NCBI GenBank assembly: GCA_012295275.1 | Contig: CM022671.1 | Location: 21,037,822-21,067,821, forward strand | DNA from: Chrysomallon squamiferum | Lineage: Eukaryota; Mollusca; Gastropoda; Neomphalida; Peltospiridae | Direction: 5' to 3' | DNA: 30,000 nt | In this document: one piece after another, positions 12,486 through 25,586 of the stretch | Layout: each line of letters begins with the position of its first letter | Numbering within the stretch: the stretch's first letter is position 1 | Position numbers and translations under genes: made by a program | Notes under the pieces: model-generated | What the model was told of the DNA's origin: nothing | The model's input: only the letters and a program-made list of their open reading frames with translations | Databases searched by the model: none

Positions 12486-13879
12486 TATTTCTCTGGTCAG
12501 GTTTCTGTGCTGAATTTAGCTTGCTTTATTAACACTGTTATTTCTATCAGATTTCAGACCGTGGGTGTCAGATATAAAACACATGCTTCTTGTAATGAAT
12601 AAATTTGAATACAGATGGATAAAAATTGAATTAACATGTGAGATGACTTGCTGAATGTGTTATTAAAGGAGGGGTTATTTATTCATTTGTTCAATTTGCT
12701 TCTATTTTTGTTTTCAAAACTTGATTATTTTTTTTCATCCTTTAATACAACCTTTATTGGCTTTGTTTTATTTTTGCAGGGTGATTTTTGTTGTAATATT
12801 ATTGTTTCATTTTGTTTTGTATTTTTTTTTTTTTTTTTTTTTTTATATCTGTTTTAATAGTTGTTTTTGCCTTTGCTTTTTTTATTTTATTTTCTTTCTT
12901 CTCTTCACTTTGACTTTGTTTAGTTTTTCTTTCTTTCTTTTTTTTTTTTCTTTTTTTTTTCTGATTGTATGACTCAATTATTTACTTCAACAAAATCATT
13001 TTCGTAGGCTTTATTCTTTAAAAACAACAACAAGTAAATAAACAAAATTAACTCTTATTTGAAAAAAACTAATTTCTGGATAACCAAGTCTTGTTGTTAT
13101 TACTACGGTGATGGATTGGAAGTAAATGGAGGAGGTGATACAGACAATTAATTACTGCAATATGCATTTCATTACACTCGTGTGTGACAGAGTAATAAGC
13201 CGCACAGATTGAAATACACTCATACATCAGTCTAACAGACAGGAAACAAATTTACAAATGGGAAAATAATTTTTCAGAAACAAAATCATCCATCCATCCA
13301 CTGTCTGTCCACGCAATGACGCAAACACATTTCCAGACATTCAGAACTGGATTTTGTTTCTTATTTCTTTTTTTAATTTTTTAATTTTTTTTTTTTTTTT
13401 TGGAACTGTTTATTGTAAAAAATGAAAAATGAAAAAAACATGTGCTTAATTATAACTCAGAGCAACAGTAAAAGTAATAAATAATTTGATAAATGTAAAC
13501 AATAACAGTATAGTGCCTGACAGTGAAAATGTGCTACAGAACACACCAGAGATTTTCTTATATGACAGCAACAGCAATAAAAAAAGTTGTTAGTAAAGAT
13601 ATTCAAAAGGTTACAAACATCTAGATATCTTGTTATCTTCTTATTGGTCAAATATTTCAGTCACAAAAAGCTATCCTTCATTATTAGAAGCAAGAAGTAT
13701 ATTATAAGCACCTTCCTAAAAACAGGAAAATACTCTGTAATTATCATTGATTTAGCTTGGAGAACTATTTGAATGTGAAATAGTCTAAAATACATTAAAC
13801 AAGAGAATAAAGATTAAGAAGTCAGCAGTCTGTACATCAAGTGATATAATGTGTTAATAGCATAATAATTCAGCATATA

Positions 13880-13965
13880 TTTCTTTTTGTTTGTTTTTTA
13901 AATCCTGTAATATAATCAAAGACTAAAGTGTACTTTTGACAGTACAAACAACTTAATGATCTAAA
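13880..13965 (+). repeat. Dispersed repeat, copy A
   Basis: It matches 15402-15489 over almost its whole length, sharing tttctttttgtttgtttttt, atcctgtaa, gtgtac, cagtacaaac and cttaatgatctaaa in the same order. Copies differ by scattered substitutions and small indels, so this is an old duplicate or a family member, not a recent event. Confidence 0.8.
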
Positions 13966-14420
13966 CAACATGACGTTGAAAACATAGTAAACACATCATG
14001 ATAAATGCAGTGACATTTATTTTTTTTTTTTTTTGGACAGGTTATAATATCTGAGTTCTGTGTAAAAATAAACCTGTCAGGTGTGATTATCTTTCCCATC
14101 ACTGGAACACCACGAATCGATTAGCACAATTAACACTAATGAAGGTGGACAACAATTAGCAAAGGTGGAAGAAAAGTGACATCACACGTTTGGCAGGATT
14201 GATTGCTGGTGGTGGATTTAGAATCACTAGTTGTTGCAATTTAGAGCGACTGTGACAGAAAAACTCATCATGGTGATTAGATGGTCAAAGATTTCTCGAG
14301 CAAAATTCTCCTGAGATGAACAACTCAAACACTTGTCACAGACTTCCACTCAGTATCAATCAGAATTTTTGATTGTTGATCGGGAACAAAGCAATAATCA
14401 AAACGATGGTTGCCTGGTTG

Positions 14421-14537
14421 GTTTTGCATACTTTGATTTTATATGGATTCACAAATCAGTTTTGTATACTTTGATATTATATGAATTCAAAAATCAGTTT
14501 TGTATACTTTGATATTTATATGGATTCAAAAATCAAT
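14421..14537. repeat. 38-bp tandem repeat, three copies
   Basis: Units begin ttttgcatactttgat or ttttgtatactttgat at 14422, 14460 and 14498, giving an exact 38-base period. The inner part atggattcaaaaatca is also shared. Copies differ at only a few positions. Confidence 0.88.
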
Positions 14538-14782
14538 TTGTCACCATGCAAACAAAAGAAGTTTACATGCTTTTTTTTGTTTGTTTGTTGTTTTATTTTA
14601 TAATATAAAATGTCACATCAACATATACTTTGACTCATGAACATATTTTTTTCAAAATTTCATTTTCACATCTATAGAAATTACACTTGCTCCTACCCTT
14701 TATAATGAAGAATAGTTATTGATGATGTGGAATAAAGAAGAAACTATACTATCACAAACATCTACCAAACAATGTCACTTAC

Positions 14783-14894
14783 TTTGATTACATCCTGGTC
14801 CAAACATGTTCCTTTGAGAACATCTCTCACATGACCTGCCCATAAAGTCTTTATGACAAGCACATGTGCCATTGCCATAGTATCCATCAAAACA
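14783..14894 (-). CDS. Stabilin exon 20: laminin-type EGF, last exon visible
   Basis: Residues 749-785 and one base: CFDGYYGNGTCACHKDFMGR, SCERC, then MFGPGCNQ, paralogous to exons 2-3 joined. Acceptor tttcag, donor gtaagt. If the donor is not used, the frame continues for only two codons (Ser, Lys) before TGA. Confidence 0.9.
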
Positions 14895-15592
14895 CTGAAA
14901 CATAGAGAATTCTCTTTATTTGGTGTTTGGTCAGTTTAGCAAACATTACACTCAGGATTAGTTATACCAGAATAAAACAATGATGTCTGGTTGAAAAGTT
15001 CTGTATAAGTATAAAGGTTCCTCTGTTTGTTAAAATACATAGCAATATAGAGAAATGTATCATGAAACAGAATTAAAATAAAATTATTTGTGTATATTGC
15101 TATTGCTGTTGTTGTTGCTTATGATATCTGTCCTTTTTTTAAAAATGTGTGTGTATGTAAATAAATATATAAAAACTAAAAAGATTCACAAAGATACACT
15201 GAAATGAAGAAAAGAAACAAGTTTTAGTATAAATTAAAAGCAAAAGAAAAAACCAACACAAACATACCTTTCCATGGTTGTTGCAAGGTTTCTGAAAGCC
15301 TCCAGGACATGGCAGACAGTCGAAACTGTAAAATCCATCACAACACTTGCGTGTCTGTGTAAATAAAAACAAATCAGTAATCACAAAGTAAAAAGTAGTT
15401 GTTTCTTTTTGTTTGTTTTTTGGATCCTGTAAAGTAATCTAATATTAAATGTGTACTCTTGGCAGTACAAACAAACTTAATGATCTAAATGCATTCAGTA
15501 TATAACTTAAAAGTTTTGTTTTAATTAGCATTTCTAATTAATAAATTATGATAAAATAATTGAATACTTTTCTGATTATGTCTATCTATCTA

Positions 15593-15629
<37 letters not shown>

Positions 15630-16380
15630 ATGGTTATTGTGTTATTAGCAAAGATTTTATTTTCATTTTCCCTTTAAAAAACACAAAATCTAAACAAAAA
15701 CAAACAACAAGAACATAAAAATATAATAATAATAATAAATTAAAAAAAATAACAACCAAAAGAAACACTTGAAAAACACATGTATAAGTATTAAGTTCAT
15801 TTGCTTTCACTATCAGTGAGACAATTGTATTCATGATCAAAATCATAATCTAATTTATATACTGTTAATTTACAGTGTGTAGAGTGTGGCTGGGATCACT
15901 TTGAATCAGTTGTCATTACATAGGAATCACTGGTGGAAAAATAATTTAGGAATTGTTTTAAATGGAATTGTACAACAGAATAATAAGTATACAGAATACC
16001 AAAGAATTCAGTAGATTGACAATTGGATTGAAAAACAAATTTAAATTTATCAAAAATAATAATAATAATAAAATTAATGAAAAATATTAAATAAATTATT
16101 TAAACAATAAATAAATTTAATAAAATAAAATAAAATATAATTTAGTAGAAATAAGAGTTGAGTAAAGTAAAACTAAGAGTAAGTAAATGATGTAGAGGAG
16201 AAAGAGTTAAATCTGAGACTTACTGTGTAAGTCCTCACACACATTCTGGCACAGCCAATGTGAACAACAAGCTGACCATCCACTCTAACCCAGTACCGAC
16301 ACCCACTCATTATGTTATTCTGAAAAATAACATAAATATACATACATGTGTATTATAAGTTTAAATACACACACATAACA

Positions 16381-16415
<35 letters not shown>

Positions 16416-18745
16416 GTATTGTGTGTACAAATATATATACATAACACAAACACATACATACACAAAACATACACATATATATATATATATAGATATATAT
16501 ATATACACACACACACACATATGTATGCAAATATATAAATTACTTACACACACACACATACATACATACAAATATAAAAACCTATGTACACACATATATA
16601 CATACATACATACATAATTCTCATAAAGTAAGATACAAATATAAACACACACACACAGATATGATTACATGCACTGACACACACACACATTCATATAAAT
16701 GTATACATATAAAATACACAACCACACATATAAAGAAATTCACTAACAAACAAACATGCCCATACATCATTATTATCTAATTTACAACAAACATACCAAA
16801 GGTATATCACTTGGGCCTGGACATTTCAAATTCCCATAACAAATAGAACAAGATCCCTGAAGAACAAACAAAACCAAACAAATTATACAAAACCAGTGAT
16901 TTATCTGATAAAAAAAACTACCTGATTTAGTTAGAAGAGTTTTAAAATAAAAAAAAAGAAGTCAAAAAGGTGTAAAACATGTTTAAAAGAGAAAGCTTTT
17001 ATCTTTGTTTTTCTTTAAAACCAGTTAATATTAATTCATAAATTTCCACAGTGTTGCGAGAGTATGCTAATTTTTAAGACAACTGGTATCAAATAATAGT
17101 GCAGCAATATGAAAACAATTTTGTTAACACAATAATATTCTTTTACTGTTGCTCTTTAAGAAGTGTGTTGTACAGAAATCTCTGGTCAGAGTAGAGACTG
17201 TGTCCATCAGAGAGAGGTGAAACAATTTTCTAATGGAAGTATGCCAAAAATGACCGAATCACAAACCCACATGTGTCTACCTATAAATAACAGCAGTTTG
17301 TGACAAATCAGTTGGCAATACTGGTACACAGAGAATAATAATGGCTGATTAAAAAAACTGGGACACAAAGAGTTAAAAGAAAAGATCTTTTCTGTTATAA
17401 CGCACCCTGACAGTTCTGTTAGTTTTGATGTCACACCTGTGGGGGAGGATTCCACCGATTTCTGGCGGTGCCAAAACATTCTCTACATGATAGTACAGTC
17501 CACCTTGACAGGGAATGTCTGACTGGGATATGTTCACATTTCTGTTTAGCCTGATTTGACCCTTGAAATATAAAAACAATAAATATTCCAGAAATCAGAA
17601 AAGAAACACAAACTCATAGTCATTCAAACTTTTTTTTTGTTGTTGAAAATTTTGGATTTTTGTTTGGTTTTAAAACTGTTTTAGGTTAAAATTTAGATGT
17701 ATTGAAATTTCTGTGTTGATTTGTGCCATATAATATGAAATCAGATTATTCCAGAAATCAGAAAATAACAAAATCATGGTCATTCAAAATATATTTCATA
17801 GGAAATTAGTATATTTTTATTCAGCTTATTAAATGCTAATTAGAAAATTAAAGAATATCTGCTATGAATTTAGCCTAATAAGGTTCTTAAAATACTAAAA
17901 TAAATAAAAACATGTTAAACAAAGTTGCTGTGAAAATATGTCTGAATTATTTTATTTCCTTTTTTTTTTTTTTTTTTTAAAAAGAAAAAAGTTTAATATT
18001 ACTAGGTTAAAATTTAAAGTTTTAAATAATTTAGCAGAAATAATAGTTAAAGTGTTCATTAATCTTTTCTCTTTCTTTTTCTTTCATTCATTCTCGCTTT
18101 TTAAAACATTCACAAAAAGAAATATATTGAGTTGAATTATTTGGAGAAAAAATAATGTTTTCTATTCCATGCATCATGATTAACAAATGATGAGTCTGAA
18201 GACAACGTACCACGTCAGTGACACTGACACTTGTTGAGAAACCAGCGACTGATCGTATTTGTCTCCTGTTTATCAGATCAGCAACAGGAATCTGAAACAG
18301 TTAATAATTATATATTTATAACTAAATAATGAAATAACAGTGCAAAAATCAATTTTAAAAGATCCATTTACAAATACAAAATGAATTAACAGCACAAGAT
18401 TAATAATAATTATATATTTACAAATATATAATGAAATAACAGTGAATAAACAATTGTAAAATTTGATTTACAAATAAATAATGAAATAACAGTGAAAAAA
18501 CTGGTATAATTTTTTTCATAATTGTAGTTAAAAAGAAAAAGAAGAAGAAGAAAAAAAAGAAAAGAAAAAGAAAGAAAAGAAACTTGAATTCATTCACAGT
18601 TAACCTATTTTATCAGTACATACTTTTCCTTCATAGACATGATTCTCCAAAATTGTCCTTAGTTTTTCTTTGCCCTGAAAAATAAATAAATAAAAATATA
18701 TAAATAAATACAATTATAAATAAAAAATGGTTTTAAAAAGTTGAC

Positions 18746-18782
<37 letters not shown>

Positions 18783-20852
18783 TAACAACAACAACAGTAA
18801 TAATATATCAGTCTTTGAATGACAAACATTGGTGGACATGAGGTAAAACTCAGTTTACGACTCAGTCTGTAATGTATGTTTGATCTAGCTTCAAATGCTG
18901 GCCATTAATGCCCTAACATGGAACAATAAAATAATATTAATCAAACACTTTTGTTTGTTGTAATTTTATTTTAAATTTTTGGTGATTTTTTTGTTCAAAT
19001 CTAAAAAATAATAAATTATATATTCAGAAAAATGTTTTTACCATTCAAATTATCAATATTTATCATCAACAGGGTATGTGTTAATGTAAAATATAGTAGT
19101 GGCAATAGAACAAACACATGAGAAACAACTTACATCATTGCTTTGTAGGTAAGTCAAAGTTCCTTCTGGCAAAGCATCCAAAATTCCATTGCTAGGGACA
19201 AATGCTGTAATGTTGTTCTTCTGAAAAATTCTTTCCATTCCGGAGAACTAAACAATATGAAAATGAAAAAATCTATGAAAGCATTCTTAAGACAAGTAGA
19301 AACTTTTCAGAATTGTTTTAAATTATTACAAACAGTAATTTACAATCAGTATCATCAATGAATGACTGAGAAATAAAGGAATTTTAATTCTTATATTTGA
19401 AAATTTCTTATACTTTGGAAAATTTTAAAAAGGTAAAGAAAAGGCTTTTATTATGTTGTATGTTTGCATGTTGAATTTTAAATACCATATCAACAAGATA
19501 CTTACTGATATGAGCCCAAGAAATCTGCGATATCGACCCTCTGCCTTTATTAGAGTCAGAAGATTCTCCTAATATAAATTTGTGAGAGAGATTTGATAAC
19601 ATAACATGAAAAAAGTATATTACATAAACAAATGATTCAAACAAGAATATAAGAAAGATAACTTACAATTAACGGTCAGTAACAGGTTGTTTTTTTCTCT
19701 TACTTTCAGTTTTATATATATATAATTTTTTTTTCTTCTAATGCTAACATAAATTTAATTTTACTGAAGTCCAAAATTCAAATCAGTCCTTAGATTTTTG
19801 AAAATACTGTAATAAACTTTAAACCTGTTCCTATAAATGTTTATGTATTTTACATTACCTCAGTGTTACCAACAACATTAGGCTGCACTGTCAACAGAGT
19901 GTTAGTGACATGGATGATACCATTGGCAGCCATTATGTTTCCTTGTAGAATTTTAGCTTTACTTCCTGATCCGTGAATGCGATATTTGAACACATCATTT
20001 CTCTTTGAAAGGTAAAAAAATAATAATGATAATAATAATAATAAGAAGAAGAAGAAGAAGAAGAAAATAACCATATTCAGTATGATATAGACCAATACAA
20101 ATATATCAGTTAGTAAAATGTCACATATAATTTATAACATCTACTAGATGTGTTATACGTATGCAGACTATATTTTTATTTGTTTGGTTTTTTTTAGCTG
20201 AAAGCTAAATGTTGTAGCTGACATAAAAATAAAGGGACATAATTCTTGATAAACATTTTTTATAAAAGTAGATTTGGTTGACAGAATAAGACTATAAAAC
20301 TAAATTTGTTCCAGAAAAGTAAAATATTCCTTTGATAAAACATATGCTACTTCACTAGCAATTATAATTATACCTAATACATTAATAAATACTTGATAAT
20401 GTTTGGAAAGCAAGTCCACATATTCTATAAATATTTCTAGCATAATTATTTATTTATCCCCTTCCTGAGAATTTTTGGCAACATTTATTTGATCACAATT
20501 TTGACTTCCCCTTTACATGCATTGACCAGTTTAGCATTAATTCATGGAATTATATTGGTACATCTTATTATATTTTAATTGCTCCAAAACAATATAAGGG
20601 TACAATCTGGGTGCTTCTACTACTTTTCACATTTTTGACATTAGATGGCAATATCCAAAACCTTGCTGTAAAGAGGTTAAAAAAAGGTATATTACATCAC
20701 TGATAGAATTTTTTATTTTAAAGTTATATATAAAATTATATGTATAGTTTTATTATATTTCTATTAAAAATGATGTACATCATTATACACAGAATTTTTT
20801 TTTTATTATAAAAAACACTTATAAAATTACATGTAGAAATTTGTATTTATGT

Positions 20853-20890
<38 letters not shown>

Positions 20891-23122
20891 GACATATTTA
20901 AAATAGTAGTCATATGTTAAAATATTACATATTATAGAGAATACTGACTGCTTTGAAAACAAGTTCAGCTGTGACCCCCTGTAGGGTGTAGAACAGGGTG
21001 TGGTTGAGCAGTGTCTGCAAGGTCAGTTCTCCTATTATCATATGTTGACGCAAAACTTGTCTGGCTCTGTCCTCATCTGACAAGAATGACTCAAACTGTC
21101 AAAAATAAAAAATAAACAAATCAGAAAATTTGAAATCTTCATCTCAGTAAGAAATTTTCAAACCACAAAAGTGGAATTTAATGAAAACATTTTAATCTCT
21201 ATATTAATTATTTAGAAAATAAAATTAAAGTGCAGCTTTTATTATATGAACACATAGGCAAAAAATCTTTGTATAATTTTACATTATTTTATTGTTTGTT
21301 ACTGGTGACATATCTTTAATAATAATAAAATAAGAACAAATAACTTGTTAGTCTTTGATATAAATCTGTCATGGGGAAATGTCAGGAATGTGAATTTAGT
21401 TTGTTACCAGTGTTTGGAATGTGAAATTAGTTTTGGTATCAGAGTTTGGATTATGAATTTTATTTTTGTGTTTGGAATCAGTGTTTGGAAAGGCAAGTTG
21501 GTTTTGGTACAAAAGTTTAGAATGGAAAATTAGTTTTATGATACTTACTGTACCAGTTTTGAAAACAGTTTTAAATCCTCTGTCATTAGATGCAAACACA
21601 GTGAATGGTCCATGTTCTGTAATAGGCTCCTTGTAAATAGTTTCAAACATCTTGATAATAAAGGTCAGCTGAGACTTCAGCACTGGGTGATTTGCATTGA
21701 TATCTTTCAAAGTCTAAAATAAATCAGTTATTATATTTTTTATTAATATTTTCTTTTCTCTTAGGACACAACGTTATAAAAATAACCAAAAGGCAAATAA
21801 TTAAAAATATATATATATATATATATATATACATACGATAATAAAAACAATTTGTTTTATAAAACTGATAACTTTTTCATGACAGAAAAACATATCTATG
21901 ATTCAAATAAATGGTTATATATATATATATATATATATATAATTACAATAGTTTTATTTCTGTTTTAATATTGTCTTATTTTATTGATATTCCAACTGGG
22001 GGAACTACATAAAATTTATCACTATTAATAATTAATAGCTGTTACATTTAATCATATAATTTAAATATAAAAAACCCTTATAATCATTAATTATAAACAA
22101 AACAAAACATACATCCAGCTAACATATGCATAATATTATAAACATTTAACAATATACTTACCAGTAAAATATTGCCATAACATTTCTGCTTTCCATCCCC
22201 AGCAAAGCCTGGGTTACAAGTGCAGCTGAAAAAATGGAATACAGATAATTAGATTCAGTAATTATTTAAAAATTATGTAGTCAGAAAACAACATATCAAA
22301 ATAAAAAAACTTGAAATGTCGTATATACTAAAGCTATAGTCTTGCTCCCTGTTTAAGGGAAGGTGATATAAATATTCTCTTCTTGCTATAAACAATAAAA
22401 TAAATAAATGTTTGAAAATGAATTATTAATAATAAACAATTAATGACACTCAGATATACTTGTTAACTTTGGATAATGATAAATGAAATTATTTATTTAT
22501 TGGTCAAATGAATAATACTTTAAATATTCCACTGTAACTGGTTTACAAAGTTCTAGGACACTGTTTGGTATGTTTTTCTGTTTATGGAGAGATGTATGTA
22601 ATATATTCCCAGTCACTAAAGAAATGATGTTTGTGGGTTCTTTTGTAAGACTATAATTATATCTGAATTATGACACTAACTAACTAACTAACTGAGGACA
22701 ACAATAACAAATATAATAATAGTAATAGTAATAATAGTAATAATAATAACAGTAACAATAACAATAAAGATAATAATAGCAACAATAACAAACACAACTA
22801 CAATAATAAATTTACTGATTAGATTTAGAACAACATGTTGACTTACTTGAATTCATTTGGTCCTGTGGTTTGACAGGTTGCATTAGGGTGACACTGGTTT
22901 GGCTTCAGTTTGCAAACATCAATGAGAGAACATCCAACTCCTGGCTGATAATTCTCATAGCCTGAATTACAGTCACACTGACTCTGAAACAAAGAACACA
23001 TTTCTTTGACTGATCCAGGAATTGTATTAGTGATAATAGCATCTTTTATATATCTTATAAGTGAAAGTAAATATATATATATATTTTTTTTTTAAATAAC
23101 TAAATAAATAAAAAAAAATAAA

Positions 23123-23201
<79 letters not shown>

Positions 23202-24146
23202 ACATTTCTAAAAAGTGGTTGTTATGGAAATTCTAAATTTGTTATACATTTCTTTTTCACAATTCACATAATTCTTTTATTAACAGAAATACATAAAAAA
23301 ATAACATTCCTAACTCAAATTTAATCTAAAATGACATATTTTGTCAAAAGTAAAAATTTATATAATGTGATATGAAATACATTGTTGTACTTTGTTAACG
23401 ACGTTATAGAGAAAAATGATGTAATCAAATATATACTTTATTAATGACACTGTACAATGTAAAGACGACACCATCATTGTAAGTAACCAGATTATAAACA
23501 ACAATGTCAAACTTTTTTAGTGGAAAAGTAGAGAAAATGACGTAATCAAACATAAATAAAATGTTATTCTCTATTAAAGGCACATTAGAGAAAATGACGT
23601 AATTAAATATAAAATAAAATGTCATACTTTGTTAGGAGAGATATACATGCAGGAAGAGGAGTTGATGACACATCCGCCATGGTTGATTCTACACGGATTT
23701 ATGGCCTCGCAAATCTTCCCATCACCAAGGTAACCAGTCTGACACGAACAGTTGTAGTGACCAGGTCCAGTGGATTCACAAACAGCAAATTGACCACAAG
23801 GACTAGATCGACATGTATCGATTGCTACAAAGGGTGTAAAATAAAAGTCAGGAAACACTTAGATTCAAAGAGAATATAGATCTGAAATACATTTGGATAA
23901 AATGACATAACATCTTTAAGGTGAAGTTTCAAATTTTACTAGATAAGACCGTCATGATTAAATGTTTGATTTGTATTGTTAACAAATGTGGTTCTAATAC
24001 GTTTCATGATTAAATGTCATTTACCTTTATGAAAAAGAAAATAGGTTTCTTTAAATTTTTATGATTCTTCTGGGGGAGCACTTTACAACATTTTAAGGCC
24101 TTAGCAAAAAAATATATTCATTTTCATTTCAGTCATGAATTATAAA

Positions 24147-24182
<36 letters not shown>

Positions 24183-24502
24183 AAAAAAAAAAGATTACTC
24201 TAAGTTCAAATATCAGACTTTTACTACCAGTCGTGGCATGATCATTAACGAAATTGCATTTTGAAACATAAATATTTTGACTGGATCCAAGGTTAATTTT
24301 AAATCTTTCAGAAATATTCATAGTCACAACGGTAATTCATTAATACAAAAACTACTGCATATTATTTTGTTTTCAGTTAGTGGTGTCATCTTAGGAATTT
24401 TCGATTAAACAAAATGTACTTTATGTCTACTGGTCAGGTTTATTTATTTATTTATTTATTTATATTAATGGATAATTTTATTTTAAATATCATCATTTAA
24501 TA

Positions 24503-24559
<57 letters not shown>

Positions 24560-25506
24560 GAAATATCACCATCTGTAGTATACATTAATAAATAATGCAA
24601 GGGTCATGGTTCGAGAAAAAGGAAATAAACAAAATATGTCTTACGTATACAGCTTCCATTTCCATCACTCTCATATCCTATGTCACAAACACAAGTTACA
24701 TTTCCGTCAATTTCCAAACACCGTGAGCTGTTACCGCAAGTCACATTTTCACAACCAGTAATGTCTGTAACAGAACAAAATAAATAAACAAATAAACAAA
24801 TAAATAATGATGATGATAATAGACGTAGTAGTAGTAGTAGTATCAGCAGCAGCAGAAGCAGTAGTAGTAGTAGAAATAGTAGTAGTTTTAACAACAACGA
24901 CAACAACAATAATAAGCCATCTGTCGCCAGTAAATAGAGTAGGGTTTTTATCAAGAATGCTCAGTTTATGTTGGAAGATGGTGGTCTGAGAGGTGAGATT
25001 TTAAATAATGATGCTGCTTCGTTGTTTCCTGCACGCTACCTATTAATTAATAATTGAATAATAATTTTAGAACTTTCTGAATACATACACTCATCACAGA
25101 AAACACCACTATATCCAGAGTAACAGTCACATGATCCATTTCCATGGATACCACTGCTGCACATTCCGTTAACACAAAGACATTCTGAAATAATAATAAT
25201 AACAATAATAATAAAATGTTGATTAAAAGGTTAATAACAATAATTCAGTACCTTTGACAAAATTAATATTTAAAAATTTAATTTAATAAATGCACGTGCA
25301 GTCAGCATTTTAGTTTATGTTCTTTGTTGTACATGAGCTTTACGTAAGTGACTAATGAGTGATCGAACGAATGTAAGAAGGAGCGAATAAACTGAAGAAT
25401 ATCTATTTTACGATAAATTATATGTTTTTCAATTTCACTCTGATTCATCCAGCCTAATATTATATAATAATAAATCTGTTATAGCTATATTCATATTTAA
25501 ATAATA

Positions 25507-25586
<80 letters not shown>

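Larger units (their letters stand above)
11351..13080. other. Non-coding region with dinucleotide and minisatellite arrays
   Basis: This stretch contains CA-rich sequence at 11410-11570, a GT tract at 11736-11787, TA runs near 11859-11888, the degenerate 46-bp minisatellite at about 12005-12485, and T-rich sequence at 12660-12965. I see no exon on either strand; the F-rich frames at 12648-12972 are translations of poly(T). Confidence 0.6.
13081..14782. other. Non-coding region just downstream (minus strand) of the last visible stabilin exon
   Basis: I searched this stretch for the exon expected after 14783 (phase 1, cysteine-rich, EGF-like) and did not find one. Blocks at 13100-13330 and 14040-14400 are more complex than the surrounding DNA and contain homeobox-like cores (gattag, aattaac, taatga), so they may be regulatory or untranslated. 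A 38-bp tandem repeat (14421-14537) and one copy of a dispersed repeat (13880-13965) are listed separately. Confidence 0.5.
20003..20948 (-). other. Stabilin intron 10, the longest intron found
   Basis: Besides the microsatellites at 20018-20064 and 20856-20887, it holds about 300 bases (20450-20700) of relatively complex sequence that I cannot assign. It shows no open cysteine-rich frame, so a skipped exon is unlikely; it could be a fragment of an old mobile element or regulatory DNA. Confidence 0.5.

Noticed and set aside
14161-14400. Search for stabilin exon 21
   Set aside because: No phase-1 cysteine-rich frame bounded by AG and GT was found on the minus strand here or elsewhere in 4078-14782.
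16315-16652. Open frames rich in Cys/Val/Tyr and His/Thr within intron 17
   Set aside because: They read CA/TA microsatellites between two stabilin exons; not coding.
23619-23879. 86-codon + strand frame over stabilin exon 6
   Set aside because: It is the antisense shadow of a clear EGF-coding exon on the minus strand.
24600-24625. Possible tRNA T-loop word (ggttcgag)
   Set aside because: No acceptor stem, D-arm or anticodon arm can be folded around it.
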